A stretch of 64,000 bases of DNA from Roseomonas gilardii (GCF_001941945.1 NZ_CP015583.1:981001-1045000); one strand, 5' to 3'; numbered from the stretch's first letter, positions 44,866 through 54,216 are shown. Numbers and translations: made by a program. The notes: generated by a model not told the origin, from the letters alone.

Positions 44866-46047
44866 ATGGCTTCGATCAACACCAACTCTTCCGCGATGGC
44901 CGCCGTCCGGGCGCTGAACACCATCAGCAAGGACCTCTCCAGCACGCAGTCGCGGGTGGAAAGCGGCCTGAAGGTGGGGCAGGCCAGCGACAACTCGGCG
45001 ATCTTCTCCATCGCCCAGAAGATGCGCGGCGATCTGAGCTCCATGAGCAAGGTGAGCGACAACCTCTCCTTCGGCTCGGCGGCGCTGGGCGTGGCGCAGA
45101 GCGCGGCCACCAAGATCAGCGACCAGCTCAACACGCTGCGTTCCAGCGTGTCGCAGGTCGGCCAGTCGGGTATCGACCAGGCGACCCTGGCCCAGCAGGC
45201 CAAGGCGATCATGGACAACATCGACAACTTCGCCGCCTCGGCCAGCTACAACGGCGTGAACCTGCTCGACAACTCGGGCAGCCTGAAGGTCGTCAGCGAC
45301 ACCTCCGGCACCATCCTGAACACGGCGGGCGGCGACCTGCGCACCTCCTCTACCACGGGTCTCGGCCTCGGCTCGCTGCTGCAGACGACGAATGGCGCCG
45401 TGACCGGCTTCACCGCGCAGAACGGCACCACGCTGGCCTTCAGCGGCGACTACACCGCGAGTGACGCCGATGTCTTCTCGGTGGCGGTGGCGCAGTCGGA
45501 CGGCACGACGAAGAACTATGTGTTCGAGCTGAACGACTCCGCGGTCGATGGCACGCTGACCTCCACCACGGATGCCAATACCGAGCTGAACTCCGTTGAC
45601 GTCACCGAGGGCGACTCCAGCACCTCGGTCGTCTCGAAGCTCGCGACCGCCATGCAGTCCGCGGGCCTCTCCGCCTCGATCGACGGCAACGGCAACCTCG
45701 TGGTCAACAACGGCACGGTAACGGCGACGGCGACCACCGGCACCGTCACTGCCACCAACTCGCCCGCCAATTCCCAGGCGCTGAAGCTGGTGGATGCCGC
45801 GATCACCAAGGTGACCGGCTTCCTTTCCAAGATCGGCTCCGCGATCAACCAGGTCGATGGGCTGAAGGACTTCACCTCCTCGCTGAACGACTCCCTCACC
45901 GAGGGCCTCGGCGCGCTGGTGGATGCCGACCTGACCGAGGAAAGCGCCCGGCTAAGCAGCCTGCAGACCAAGCAGCAGCTTGCGACGCAGAGCCTGTCCA
46001 TCGCCAACCAGGGCAGCCAGAACCTGCTCAGCCTCTTCCGCGGCTGA
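44866..46047 (+). CDS. fliC: flagellin
   Basis: Flagellin is the filament subunit. The 393-residue protein has the conserved N-terminal domain (INTNSSAMAAVRALNTISKDLSSTQSRVESGLKV, SDNSAIFSIAQKMRGDL), a variable Thr/Ser/Asp-rich middle (about 165-300) and the C-terminal helix ending in SLSIANQGSQNLLSLFRG. The RBS is GCAGGAGAAG. This is the only flagellin in the window. A terminator hairpin follows 5 bases after the stop. Confidence 0.97.
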   Translation: MASINTNSSAMAAVRALNTISKDLSSTQSRVESGLKVGQASDNSAIFSIAQKMRGDLSSMSKVSDNLSFGSAALGVAQSAATKISDQLNTLRSSVSQVGQSGIDQATLAQQAKAIMDNIDNFAASASYNGVNLLDNSGSLKVVSDTSGTILNTAGGDLRTSSTTGLGLGSLLQTTNGAVTGFTAQNGTTLAFSGDYTASDADVFSVAVAQSDGTTKNYVFELNDSAVDGTLTSTTDANTELNSVDVTEGDSSTSVVSKLATAMQSAGLSASIDGNGNLVVNNGTVTATATTGTVTATNSPANSQALKLVDAAITKVTGFLSKIGSAINQVDGLKDFTSSLNDSLTEGLGALVDADLTEESARLSSLQTKQQLATQSLSIANQGSQNLLSLFRG

Positions 46048-46052
46048 TGCCG

Positions 46053-46080
46053 GAGGGGGCGGCGTAGCAGCCGCCCCCTC
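46053..46080 (+). terminator. flagellin terminator hairpin
   Basis: GAGGGGGCGGC-GTAGCA-GCCGCCCCCTC is a perfect 11-bp stem with a 6-base loop that starts five bases after the flagellin stop. TCTCCCCC follows rather than T's, so it may be a partial terminator that reduces flaF expression relative to flagellin. Confidence 0.6.
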
Positions 46081-46117
46081 TCCCCCATTCGCTTCCTGAA
46101 GGATTCGGGTTCCGCGC

Positions 46118-46504
46118 ATGAGTATCGCCCGCTACGCCGCCGCCAGCGCCATGGTCTCCCCCCGGGACATGGAGATCGCCGCCTTCCGGCACGTGAACAC
46201 CCTTCTCGCCGCCAGCGCGGAACGGGGGGTCGAGCGGATCAAGGCGCTGCACAAGGCGCACCGCCTCTGGTCGATCCTGCTGTCGGACCTGTTGAGCGAG
46301 GGCAATGCCCTGCCGGCGCCCCTGAAGGCCCGGCTGGTGTCCCTGGGCCTCTGGGCACAGCGCGAAAGCATCTCCCGCATGCATGATGCCGGCAGCCTGG
46401 AACCGCTGATGAACCTGCACCGCGACATGATCGAGGGCTTGCAGGCCCAGAAGCCCGCCGCGCCCGCCCCCCGCGCCGAAGCCTTCGCGGCCGAGAGCGT
46501 CTGA
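46118..46504 (+). CDS. flaF: flagellar biosynthesis regulator FlaF
   Basis: FlaF is an alphaproteobacterial protein needed for flagellin synthesis or secretion and acts with FlbT. The 128-residue protein has the FlaF pattern: SPRDMEIAAFRHVNTLLAAS, HRLWSILLSDLLSEGNALPAPLKARLVSLGLWAQRESISRMHDAGSLEPLMNLHRDMIEGL. A Pro/Ala-rich tail ends it. It starts 70 bases after flagellin and its stop is 4 bases before the next gene. Confidence 0.93.
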   Translation: MSIARYAAASAMVSPRDMEIAAFRHVNTLLAASAERGVERIKALHKAHRLWSILLSDLLSEGNALPAPLKARLVSLGLWAQRESISRMHDAGSLEPLMNLHRDMIEGLQAQKPAAPAPRAEAFAAESV

Positions 46505-46508
46505 CGCG

Positions 46509-47285
46509 ATGCTGGATGGCATCGGCAGTCTTTCCGCCTGGGCAGTGATCCAGAAGAACGGGGACACCTTGCGGACCCGCTTCGAGGCCCGGAAGGACAT
46601 GACCGCCGATGCCGACCGCCTGCGGGCGGCGGCGAAGAAGTTCACCTCGGTCGATGACCTGATGAAGGACCGGCGCAGCCTGAAGATGGTGCTGGAGGCC
46701 TATCAGCTGGAAGACCTGATCGACCAGAAGGCGGTGGTGAAGAAGCTGCTGACCGAGGATCCGAGCAGCACGAAAAGCTATGCCAACCGGATGGTCGATC
46801 AGCGCCTGCGGGCGATCAGCAAGCAGTTCGGCGGCCAGGACGGCAATCCCCTGGCCGACAGCAAGCTGGTCGAGAGCATCATCGACAAGGCGCTGGAGAA
46901 CCGCTTCGAGAAGGATGCCGGCGACGGCAATACCGGGCTCCGCGAGGCCCTGTACTTCCAGCGCCAAGCCTCCTCCGTCACCAGCCTCGCCGGGCTGATG
47001 GCCGATACGGCGCTGACCGCCGTGGTGAAGGGGGCCTATGCCCTGCCTTCGCAGTTTGCCCTGCTGGACTACGACAAGCAGAAGGCGATCCTGGCCAAGC
47101 GCGTGGACCTCGACGACCTGCAGGACCCGAAGAAGGTCGCGAAGCTGATCCAGCGCTATCTGGCGAAGGAGGGCGACCAGTCCAGCAGCAGCCAGAGCAT
47201 GATGCTCAGCCTTTTCGACAGCAGCAACGACGCCACCTCGAACCTGCTCTCGCTGATCGGGCAGAAGGTCTCGCTTCTCGCCTGA
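46509..47285 (+). CDS. DUF1217 flagellar-associated protein
   Basis: The 258-residue protein matches DUF1217, found in flagellar gene clusters of alphaproteobacteria. It is helical and has the recurrent MKDRRSLKMVLEAYQLEDLIDQKAVVKKLLTEDPSS and YANRMVDQRLRAISKQFG blocks. No TM segment or signal peptide is apparent. Its short spacing after flaF (4 bases) suggests a role in filament assembly or export. The exact function is unknown. Confidence 0.88.
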   Translation: MLDGIGSLSAWAVIQKNGDTLRTRFEARKDMTADADRLRAAAKKFTSVDDLMKDRRSLKMVLEAYQLEDLIDQKAVVKKLLTEDPSSTKSYANRMVDQRLRAISKQFGGQDGNPLADSKLVESIIDKALENRFEKDAGDGNTGLREALYFQRQASSVTSLAGLMADTALTAVVKGAYALPSQFALLDYDKQKAILAKRVDLDDLQDPKKVAKLIQRYLAKEGDQSSSSQSMMLSLFDSSNDATSNLLSLIGQKVSLLA

Positions 47286-47310
47286 CGTCCCGCGCTCCGG
47301 CCGGGCCGCT

Positions 47311-48303
47311 TCAGTTGGGACGCCAGGACAGGCGCCGGGCCAGCCAGTCGCGCCAGGCGAGGATGGCTTCCGCCGAGGGCGTCAGGCCTGACATCACCTG
47401 CGCGGCCTCCGCCCCGCCCAGCGGGATGCCGGGCGCGTCGGGCTGGTTCTGCTCCGCATCGAGCCAACGCTGGGCCGCCTGCCGCCAGGCCGCGACCATG
47501 TCGGCGGAGGTGAGGGCCGGAAGCACCAGCGCGGCGCTCAGCCTGCCGGCGCCGATGACGGCCTGGGTCGCCTGCTGCAGGGCGGGCTGCGGCACCGGCA
47601 GGGTGGCGTAATCCGGCACGGTCCGGGGCGACAGGCCGAAGCCCAGCCAGGGTGTGGCGCCGATCCGCGCCGCGCGCGCGGTGCTGTCGGGTCCGGTCAG
47701 CAGCAGCGCATCGATCTGCCCCTGGGCGAAGGCGTGCTCGGAGGCGCTTGGCAGGCTGGCGGCCAGCGGCATGGGCGTGGTCGGCAGGCCCAGGGATTCC
47801 AGGGCCAGGATGGCGCCGCCCTCCGGCGTGTCGGGGGCGGGCAGGGCGAAGCGCAGCGGCATCCGCCCCGGACCGGCGGGCAGCGGCCCGCGTCCCGCGA
47901 TCAGCGCCTCGGACCAGGACAGGCAGAGGGGCGTCCAGTTCCTGGGGTCGTAGCCGACGCGTTCGGACCCGGAGAGATGTGCCAGCATGGCCGCCCCGGG
48001 CAGGGTCAGCAGCAGGCGGCCGTCGCCGGAGTCCATGGTGACGAAGCGATTCGCGGCGGTGACGCCATCGGGGCCCCCCACCACGGCGAGGCGCGGCGGC
48101 GTGGCCAGGGGGCCGACCCGTCCGGTCCTGCGCGAAAGGCGCTGGGTCCAGAGGGCCAGCGAACCCTGTTCCGGGCCGGGCACGAGGATCGTCGCGGCGC
48201 GCGGCGCCGCCGCCCGGACCGTGGACGGCAGCAGCAGGCCCGCCATCGGCAGCAGCGCCCGCCGCGTCAGGGGGAAGCCTCCGGTCCGCTCCGGCGCCTT
48301 CAT
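47311..48303 (-). CDS. Tat-exported substrate-binding-like protein
   Basis: The 330-residue protein starts with a twin-arginine segment (TRRALLPMAGLLL) and Ala-rich cleavage region, so it is likely periplasmic. VPGPEQGSLALWTQRLSRRTGR at the start and ALNLPTTPMPL-like and GQIDALLLTGP segments recall the Bug/TctC family of solute-binding proteins, which are abundant in Roseomonas. Similarity is remote and I would not assign a substrate. It ends 25 bases from the convergent DUF1217 gene. Confidence 0.6.
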   Translation of the reverse strand: MKAPERTGGFPLTRRALLPMAGLLLPSTVRAAAPRAATILVPGPEQGSLALWTQRLSRRTGRVGPLATPPRLAVVGGPDGVTAANRFVTMDSGDGRLLLTLPGAAMLAHLSGSERVGYDPRNWTPLCLSWSEALIAGRGPLPAGPGRMPLRFALPAPDTPEGGAILALESLGLPTTPMPLAASLPSASEHAFAQGQIDALLLTGPDSTARAARIGATPWLGFGLSPRTVPDYATLPVPQPALQQATQAVIGAGRLSAALVLPALTSADMVAAWRQAAQRWLDAEQNQPDAPGIPLGGAEAAQVMSGLTPSAEAILAWRDWLARRLSWRPN

Positions 48304-48328
48304 GCCGCGTCCACCGCCGCCCCGGGGG

Positions 48329-48868
48329 TCAGACGTCGTAGCTGACGAGAACCTCGCAGGGCACGCCCAGCCGGTCGCGCCCGCCGAGGAAAGTCAGCTC
48401 GACCATGGCCGCCGCCGCCGGGACCTCGGCCCCGACCTTGCGCAGGAGCTGGATGCCGGCGGACATGGTGCCGCCGGTGGCGAGTAGGTCGTCCAGGATC
48501 ACCACCCGGTCCCCGGGCCGCACGGCATCCGCCTGGATCTCGATCCGGTCGGTGCCGTATTCCAGGGCGTAGTCGAGGCCGACCGTCTCGCCCGGCAGCT
48601 TGCCGCGCTTGCGCAGCATCACGAAGCCCAGCCCCAGCTCCATGGCCAGCGGAGCGGCGAGCAGGAAGCCGCGGCTCTCGATGCCGGCCAGCATGGTAGG
48701 CGCATAGGGCTGGATGGCCCGGCCCATCCGGTGGATCGCCGTGCGGAAGGCCAAGCCGTTCCGCAGCAGGGTGGAGATGTCGTAGAACAGGATGCCCGGC
48801 TTCGGGAAATCCGGGACGCCGCGGATATGCTGCTTCAGGTCCAGGCTGTCGGACGTGTCTTGATCCAT
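48329..48868 (-). CDS. apt: adenine phosphoribosyltransferase
   Basis: Apt makes AMP from adenine and PRPP in purine salvage. The 179-residue protein has the family pattern [37 protein letters not shown], the hood loop ([21 protein letters not shown]) and the PRPP loop [17 protein letters not shown]. Length is normal. It is followed by the Tat-exported protein 25 bases on. Confidence 0.97.
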   Translation of the reverse strand: MDQDTSDSLDLKQHIRGVPDFPKPGILFYDISTLLRNGLAFRTAIHRMGRAIQPYAPTMLAGIESRGFLLAAPLAMELGLGFVMLRKRGKLPGETVGLDYALEYGTDRIEIQADAVRPGDRVVILDDLLATGGTMSAGIQLLRKVGAEVPAAAAMVELTFLGGRDRLGVPCEVLVSYDV

Positions 48869-48976
48869 GGCGGCGATCCTGTCCTGCGCACGGGGTGGGG
48901 GAGGCTATCCTCCGGCTATGGGCGGTTGCTAGACTGGATTTCGTGCCCCGTCACCGGCTCTTGCACGGAGGCCCCC

Positions 48977-49243
48977 ATGTCCGGGGCGGGGTCCGTCCGC
49001 CTGCCGGCCCTTGAGATCGGGCCCGCCCTGGGGCATTGCCTCTGCATCATGACGCTGCGCGCGGCCTTCGCCACGATCACCGGGCTTCTCGGCTTCGCCC
49101 TCTATGTCGGCGTCGTGGTGGCGCTGGGCGATCGCGTTCTGGGCCTGCACTGGCTCCTGCAGGCGCTCTACTATCTGGTGGCCGGCCTGGCCTGGGCCTT
49201 CCCCGCCGCCTGGCTGATGCGCTGGGCCGCGCGCCGCCCCTAG
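48977..49243 (+). CDS. DUF2842 small membrane protein
   Basis: The 88-residue protein has two hydrophobic segments and ends ALYYLVAGLAWAFPAAWLMRWAARRP, the DUF2842 signature of alphaproteobacteria. I use the ATG at 48977, which has CGGAGG five bases upstream. The shorter form from 49049 (64 residues) would match the family better in length but has no RBS. Function is unknown. Confidence 0.8.
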   Translation: MSGAGSVRLPALEIGPALGHCLCIMTLRAAFATITGLLGFALYVGVVVALGDRVLGLHWLLQALYYLVAGLAWAFPAAWLMRWAARRP

Positions 49244-49486
49244 AGCGGCTCCCCTTCGCCCAGGCTCGCTCCAACCTGTTGTTTTGGGATCATCTTCACG
49301 CGCCCGGATGCTGCCACCCGAACGCGATTCGCTCCGGGTGGGCCGCTTCCGTGGGGCGGGATCACCTGATCGCCCGGACCCACGCCGCGAACGAGCGGAT
49401 GGGGTCCTGGCATGGGGGCGCGGGAAACGGAGCGGCGGGCCCGCCGTGATCAGGCCCGGGCCGCCCGCCTGCGGCGAATGCCTCGC
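49244..49486. other. noncoding gap with inverted repeats (243 bp)
   Basis: No gene seen. The first 100 bases (TAGAGCGGCTCC..., then a TTGTTTTGGGATCAT patch and GAACGCGATTCGCTCC) look like the dispersed repeats of other alphaproteobacteria, but only one copy is here. Near 49433-49462 two GC palindromes, CGGCGGGCCCGCCG and GGCCCGGGCC, could end the porin transcript. Confidence 0.35.
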
Positions 49487-50242
49487 TCAGAAGGTGTAGC
49501 TGATGCTCAGCATGGCCCGGGCGTCGCAGATCTTCTGGCCGCCGCCGCATTCACGCTTCTTCACGTCCGTGTCGTAGTATCCGACCGTGACCAGCGCGCC
49601 ATAGAAGGTGCGGGAAAGCGCGACCGACCAGTTCCCGAAATCGGGCAGGCCGTAATTCACGTTCCTGTCGATCCATTGATAGCCGTAGCGGCCCGCCAGC
49701 GTGACATCCAGCGGCATCTTCACCTCGACCCCGCCTTCCACATAGTAGGCGTTGCGGGCATCGAGCTGGAAATCCGGCGAGTAGTAGAAGGAGCCCAGCA
49801 CCTTCACCGGCGCGATCTCGTAGGACACCTTGCCGGCGAACTCGAAGAAGCTCATGTCGAGCCCGCCGCCGGTGCGGCTGCTGTAGCCGGGGTAGTTGTA
49901 CCAGACGAAGCCGCCATCCAGCGCCAGGCCGCCGCTGGTGAAGCGGTAGCCGCCCAGCATGTCCACCTCCTGCCGCGCATCCAGCCCCTTGAACGAGACG
50001 TTCGAGGCGAAGGCCCCGACATAGAAACCGCTCGTGTGCTGGATATCGATCAGGCCCTGGATGGCCGGCCGGTTCCGGGTCTGGCTGACGCCGCGGAAGG
50101 TGTAGTCGGTCGAGGCCGTCGGGGTCAGGGTCAGGGTGAGGCCCGTCTGGCCCAGCTCGATCTGGGCGCTGGCCGGGTGGTGCGCCATCATGCCCGTGGC
50201 GAGAGCAAGTGTTGCCAGAAAATGACGCAGGCGAAATCGCAT
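49487..50242 (-). CDS. TorF family putative porin
   Basis: The 251-residue protein starts with a signal peptide (RFRLRHFLATLALATGMMAHHPASA) and then reads as alternating beta strands: LTLTLTPTASTDYTFRGVSQTRNRPAIQGLIDI, the characteristic opening of the TIGR02001/Gcw_chp family, to the C-terminal ARAMLSISYTF, which ends in an aromatic residue as outer-membrane proteins do. The ATG at 50242 lies right before the signal peptide. It should sit in the outer membrane. The substrate is unknown. Confidence 0.88.
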   Translation of the reverse strand: MRFRLRHFLATLALATGMMAHHPASAQIELGQTGLTLTLTPTASTDYTFRGVSQTRNRPAIQGLIDIQHTSGFYVGAFASNVSFKGLDARQEVDMLGGYRFTSGGLALDGGFVWYNYPGYSSRTGGGLDMSFFEFAGKVSYEIAPVKVLGSFYYSPDFQLDARNAYYVEGGVEVKMPLDVTLAGRYGYQWIDRNVNYGLPDFGNWSVALSRTFYGALVTVGYYDTDVKKRECGGGQKICDARAMLSISYTF

Positions 50243-50472
50243 CAGGTCCGTTCCCTTTTCGCAACGCATGTTGCGGAGAGGGGCCAAGCAAAACCTGTGC
50301 TAAATTCTCCGAGTGGCGGCGATCCACGATCGCGTGGGAGCCTCGGCACTCTCTTGCGGCGATGCCCTCGGCCAGGAGGGCCGCCCAATCCCTGAAACCG
50401 GCACGTGGGTTCAGTGTGCCTACTGAACCTCGCGCGTTGATCCGGGGATCGTGCCGGAAACAGGGAGTGAAA

Positions 50473-50549
50473 TGGTCGGAGCGAGAGGATTCGAACCTCC
50501 GGCCCCTGCGTCCCGAACACAGTGCTCTACCAGGCTGAGCTACGCTCCG
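50473..50549 (-). tRNA. tRNA-Pro (anticodon CGG)
   Basis: The 77-base gene folds with a 7-bp acceptor stem (CGGAGCG/CGCTCCG), D arm GCTCAGCCTGGTAGAGC, anticodon stem CTGTG/CGCAG with loop TTCGGGA (anticodon CGG), variable GGGCC, T arm GGAGG-TTCGAAT-CCTCT and an encoded CCA. It reads CCG proline codons, common in this genome. Confidence 0.97.
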
Positions 50550-50698
50550 ACGGCCACTTCCCTGCGGCGAGGGGGCTCATAGCGCTGCTTCGCCGGGGGG
50601 GCAAGAGCGGGGGGCGAAGTTTATGCGCGCCGCCGCATCCGCACCCCGGATCCCGCGATAGGCTCGCCATGGGATTTCCGAGTCGGAGGCAAACAAGA

Positions 50699-51133
50699 AT
50701 GCGTATCGCACCGCTGCTGCTGGGCGTCGTCCTGGCGGGATGGGGAGGGGCCTTGGCGCTCGCCCAGGCCGGAGGGCCGATCCCGGAACGCAAGAACGAC
50801 ATGAAGGCGATGCAGAGGGAGCTGGAGGCCATGAAGGCCGCCCTCGATTCCGGTGACATCGCTGCCATCGCACCCAGGGCGAAGACCGTTCACGGGTTGC
50901 TGGAGGTGATCCCCACGCTCTTCCCCCCGGATTCGGCCACCGGAGACACCAAGGCCCTGCCGGCGGTCTGGTCCGATCGCGCCGGCTTCGAGGCGGCGGC
51001 CCGCAACGCCCTGGCCGCGTCCGGCAAGCTGGAACAGGCCGCGAGCTCCGGCGACAGGGCCGCCACCGTCCAGGCCTTCCGCGAGATGGGAGCCAGTTGC
51101 GGCGGCTGCCACCGCAGCTTCCGGGGCCGCTGA
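50699..51133 (+). CDS. cytochrome c-prime-like class II cytochrome c
   Basis: The 144-residue protein has a signal peptide (MRIAPLLLGVVLAGWGGALALAQA) and then a four-helix cytochrome c-prime pattern: RKNDMKAMQRELEAMKAALDSGD, a central VHGLLEVIPTLFPPDSATGDTKALPAVW and the C-terminal heme motif C134-GG-C137-H138. It is periplasmic and may bind gas or carry electrons. It is convergent with a cytochrome b561-like gene, a common partner, though they are not one operon here. GGAGG lies about 10 bases before the ATG. Confidence 0.92.
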   Translation: MRIAPLLLGVVLAGWGGALALAQAGGPIPERKNDMKAMQRELEAMKAALDSGDIAAIAPRAKTVHGLLEVIPTLFPPDSATGDTKALPAVWSDRAGFEAAARNALAASGKLEQAASSGDRAATVQAFREMGASCGGCHRSFRGR

Positions 51134-51168
51134 GGCGCGGTCTCCGCGGGTAACGGGCAGCCCGGCCC

Positions 51169-51837
51169 TCAGCCCAGGCGCCCGATCCACCATGCGGCCA
51201 CGGCGGCCGCGGCCAGCAGGACGGCGCCCAGGGCGGGGCTGCCCAACCGGGGCGCCTTGCCGGCCACGGCGGCGGGCAGGCGCTTCATCCCGGTAACCAT
51301 GGGCCTGACGAGATCCTGTCCCTTCAGCAGGGCATAGGCGAACACGGCCAGCACATGCAGGCCTGCTGCCACGAGGATGAGCCAGAAGTTCGTGGCATGG
51401 ATCGCGGTCGCGAGATCGCTGGTTTCCGGCGCGACATGCGGGGCCAGCGGCCCATGCGTCAGGACCTGGTCATCGGCCATGAGCCCCGTGCCCACCTGCA
51501 CCATCAGCAGCAGGAGCATCACCAGCACCATCCAGCCACCGGCGGCGTTGTGCCCGATCTCCGTATCGGCCTCCCGCCGGCCCAGATGCGACAGGTGGCG
51601 CAGCGCGGCGAGGGGCGAGCGCAGGAAGCGGGTGAAGCGCGCGGTCTCCGAGCCCAGGACGCCCCAGGCGAGGCGGAACAGCAGCAGTGCGAGCATGGCG
51701 AGGCCGGAGCGCAGGTGCCAGTCCATGCGATAGGTCCAGGCGGACCACCAGGAGAAGGCGAAGAGCGCCACGATCCCCCAGTGGACGAGGCGTATCCAGC
51801 CGTCCCAGACCTTCACCGCCACCCGGCCATCCGCCAT
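51169..51837 (-). CDS. cytochrome b561 / diheme membrane cytochrome
   Basis: The 222-residue protein is a cytochrome b of the b561/Ni-Fe hydrogenase b type. Its four TM segments include the heme His candidates in VWDGWIRLVHWGIV, LRSGLAMLALLLFRLAWG and AIHATNFWLILVAAGLHVLAVFAYALLKG. A fifth hydrophobic segment is at the end. It carries electrons in the inner membrane, with its partner perhaps the adjacent convergent cytochrome c-prime. Confidence 0.88.
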   Translation of the reverse strand: MADGRVAVKVWDGWIRLVHWGIVALFAFSWWSAWTYRMDWHLRSGLAMLALLLFRLAWGVLGSETARFTRFLRSPLAALRHLSHLGRREADTEIGHNAAGGWMVLVMLLLLMVQVGTGLMADDQVLTHGPLAPHVAPETSDLATAIHATNFWLILVAAGLHVLAVFAYALLKGQDLVRPMVTGMKRLPAAVAGKAPRLGSPALGAVLLAAAAVAAWWIGRLG

Positions 51838-51963
51838 CGCCCATCCCTCCGTCCCGCTGCCGCACAGATGACCCGGGCCTGGCCCGGCGAGGCAAGGCCA
51901 TCCGTGCCGGGACCGGTCCCGCCGGAGTTGGAGCGGATCATCTTGGGGGGAGGGGGCAGTGCC

Positions 51964-52410
51964 TCATCTCACCGATTCGCCAAGCGGCGCGGGGATGTCC
52001 AGGCCTTCCAGCCGCGCATCCATCTGCAGGGCGAACTGCACCATCCCGGTCAGCACGGTGAGCATGCCGGGCGGGGCGACGGGCGCGGCCGAGGCCTGCA
52101 GCCAGAGCCGGTGCGTGGGATCGAGGCGCAGATCCCAGCCCTGCGGCATCTCGCCGGAAAGCCGCTCCAGCCGCGCGAACACGGCCTGGCGGCGGGAGCG
52201 CCCCTCGGCGGAGGACGGGATGCCGCCCAGTTCCACCAGGAATTCGAGGGCGCCGCCGGCCAGCCGCAGATGGACCGGCCGGCCGCGCCACCGGAAATGG
52301 AAGCGGGGCGGCGGCCGCCCGGCGGCAGGCTGCATCCGGCCATCGCGGGAGATCGCGTAGCGTCCGAGATCGAGGAGGTCAGGGGCGGGGGACGGGGGCG
52401 GGGGCGGCAT
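51964..52410 (-). CDS. conserved hypothetical protein
   Basis: I do not recognise this 148-residue soluble protein. It starts with a Pro-rich tail, then ISRDGRMQPAAG, RFHFRWRGRPVHLRLAGGALEFLVELGGIP and WDLRLDPTHRLWLQA, an alternating beta pattern, and ends with an amphipathic helix. Its layout is like small T3S-chaperone-like or YbjN-like folds, but there is no clear motif. It diverges from psd, 49 bases between starts. Confidence 0.6.
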   Translation of the reverse strand: MPPPPPSPAPDLLDLGRYAISRDGRMQPAAGRPPPRFHFRWRGRPVHLRLAGGALEFLVELGGIPSSAEGRSRRQAVFARLERLSGEMPQGWDLRLDPTHRLWLQASAAPVAPPGMLTVLTGMVQFALQMDARLEGLDIPAPLGESVR

Positions 52411-52459
52411 GCCGCCCAGGGTTGTCCGGACGTGATGAACAGATCATAAGCGCAGCATC

Positions 52460-53191
52460 ATGTCCCTCATCCAAAGCGTGAAAATGGTGCTGGCGCCGCC
52501 GCACCCGGCGGGCCGGCCCTTCATCTATATCGGCCTCGGCGTGGCGGTGATCGGGGGCATGGCCCTCGGGAACTGGCTGTTCTGGCTCGCCCTGCTGTTC
52601 ACGGCTTTCTGCCTGTACTTCTTCCGCGATCCGGAGCGCGTCCCGCCGCCCAGGCCGGGGCTGCTGGTCGCGCCCGCCGACGGCACGGTGGTCTCGGTTG
52701 CCCCCGCCGTGCCGCCCCTGGAACTCGGCCTGGGGGATACGCCGCGCTGGCGCGTGGCGATCTTCCTGTCCGTGCTCAACGTGCATGTGAACCGTTCCCC
52801 CGCCGAGGGCGTTGTCACCCGGATCGCCTACCGGCCCGGCAAGTTCCTCAATGCCAGCCTGGACAAGGCGAGCGAGGACAATGAACGGAACGCCATCGCC
52901 ATGCGGCTGGAGGACGGGCGGCAGATCGCCGTGGTGCAGATCGCGGGCCTCATCGCGCGGCGCATCCTGTGCGGCGTGCGGGAAGGCTCCAGCCTGATGG
53001 CGGGCGAGCGCTTCGGCATCATCCGCTTCGGCAGCCGCACCGACCTCTATCTGCCGGAAGGCGTCCGCCCCCTCGTGGCGGTGGGCCAGACCATGGTGGG
53101 CGGCGAAACGGTGATCGCCGACCTGTCGCAGCCGCGCCCGCGCGAGGTCGTGGCCGGCTCCGACCCCGACGCCGTCTCGGGGGTGGGATGA
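52460..53191 (+). CDS. psd: phosphatidylserine decarboxylase proenzyme
   Basis: Psd makes phosphatidylethanolamine in the inner membrane. The 243-residue protein is the short (archaeal/alphaproteobacterial) form: one N-terminal hydrophobic pair, [32 protein letters not shown] and the self-cleavage site IRFGSRTD, where G191-S192 is cut and Ser becomes the pyruvoyl group. The stop overlaps the pssA ATG by four bases (ATGA), so the two steps of PE synthesis are coupled. Confidence 0.95.
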   Translation: MSLIQSVKMVLAPPHPAGRPFIYIGLGVAVIGGMALGNWLFWLALLFTAFCLYFFRDPERVPPPRPGLLVAPADGTVVSVAPAVPPLELGLGDTPRWRVAIFLSVLNVHVNRSPAEGVVTRIAYRPGKFLNASLDKASEDNERNAIAMRLEDGRQIAVVQIAGLIARRILCGVREGSSLMAGERFGIIRFGSRTDLYLPEGVRPLVAVGQTMVGGETVIADLSQPRPREVVAGSDPDAVSGVG

Positions 53192-54072
53192 ACACGGCGC
53201 GGCGCTTCCGCCTCGCCGCGCGGCGGCGCCCGCGCTTCCAGGGGCTGAGCTTCAACCGCCTGCTGCCGAACATCCTGACGATGATCGGCCTCTGCGTCGG
53301 GCTGAACGCCATCCGCCTCGCCTTCGAAGGACGCTGGCCGGCGGCGGTGGCGCTGATCGTGGTGGCCGCCTTCATCGACGGTATCGACGGCCGCCTCGCC
53401 CGCCTGCTGAAGGCCACCAGCCGCTTCGGCGCGGAATTCGACAGCCTGTCGGATTTCGTCTGCTTCGGCGTGGCCCCGGGGCTGATCCTCTATCTCTGGT
53501 CGCTCGACGGCGCGCGCGGGGTGGGCTTCATCCCCTGCGTGCTCTTCGCGGTCTGCATGGCGCTGCGGCTGGCGCGGTTCAACGCCGCCATCGACATCGG
53601 TCCGGTGGTGACCGCCAAGGGTGTCATGCCGCCGCCGCCGAAGCCTGCCTATGCGCAGTCCTTCTTCACCGGTGTGCCGGCCCCCGCCGGCGCCGGGCTG
53701 GCGCTCTTCCCGGTCTTCGCCTCGCTCTCCTTCCACGAGTGGGGCATGACCGGCATGGCCGCCTTCCTGCGCCATCCGCTCTTCGTGGCGATCGTGCTGG
53801 TGCTGGTGGCCGGGCTGCTGGTCAGCACCCTGCCGACCTGGAGCTTCAAGAACTTCAAGATCCCGCGCGAGGCGGTCCTGCCGCTGCTGCTGGGCGCGGC
53901 GGCCTATGCGGCGCTGCTGGTCACCGAGCCCTGGGCGGCGATCGCGGCGGCCGGGCTGATCTATGTCTCGCTCCTGCCCTTCTCGATCCGCTCCTACCAG
54001 CGCCTGAAGCGCGAGGCGGAGGAGATGCGCCACCCGGACCCCGTGTCCGGTCCGGGCGTGGAACAGGGCTGA
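53188..54072 (+). CDS. pssA: CDP-diacylglycerol--serine O-phosphatidyltransferase
   Basis: PssA makes phosphatidylserine from CDP-diacylglycerol and serine. The 294-residue membrane protein has the CDP-alcohol phosphatidyltransferase motif D67-G-x2-A-R-x8-G81-x3-D85-x3-D89 ([12 protein letters not shown] to DSLSDF), about eight TM segments, and the IKIPREA-like ending. It follows psd with a 4-base overlap. An inverted repeat GGAGCTTC/GAAGCTCC (54132-54139 and 54181-54188) lies after the stop. Confidence 0.95.
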   Translation: MNTARRFRLAARRRPRFQGLSFNRLLPNILTMIGLCVGLNAIRLAFEGRWPAAVALIVVAAFIDGIDGRLARLLKATSRFGAEFDSLSDFVCFGVAPGLILYLWSLDGARGVGFIPCVLFAVCMALRLARFNAAIDIGPVVTAKGVMPPPPKPAYAQSFFTGVPAPAGAGLALFPVFASLSFHEWGMTGMAAFLRHPLFVAIVLVLVAGLLVSTLPTWSFKNFKIPREAVLPLLLGAAAYAALLVTEPWAAIAAAGLIYVSLLPFSIRSYQRLKREAEEMRHPDPVSGPGVEQG

Positions 54073-54216
54073 TCCCGCCGCGCGCCCTTGCCCGGCGCGC
54101 GGCCGTTCCCCGCAAGGTGAGCCGCCTGTCCGGAGCTTCATGAAACGCGTGCGTCCCCCGGCGGCGTTCCTCCGCTGACAGAAGCTCCTGTCGGCTAGGA
54201 ACTGGATCCCCTCTCC

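Noticed and set aside
50699-51837. Cytochrome c-prime and b561 as one operon
   Set aside because: They are convergent, so they cannot share a transcript, although they may still work together.
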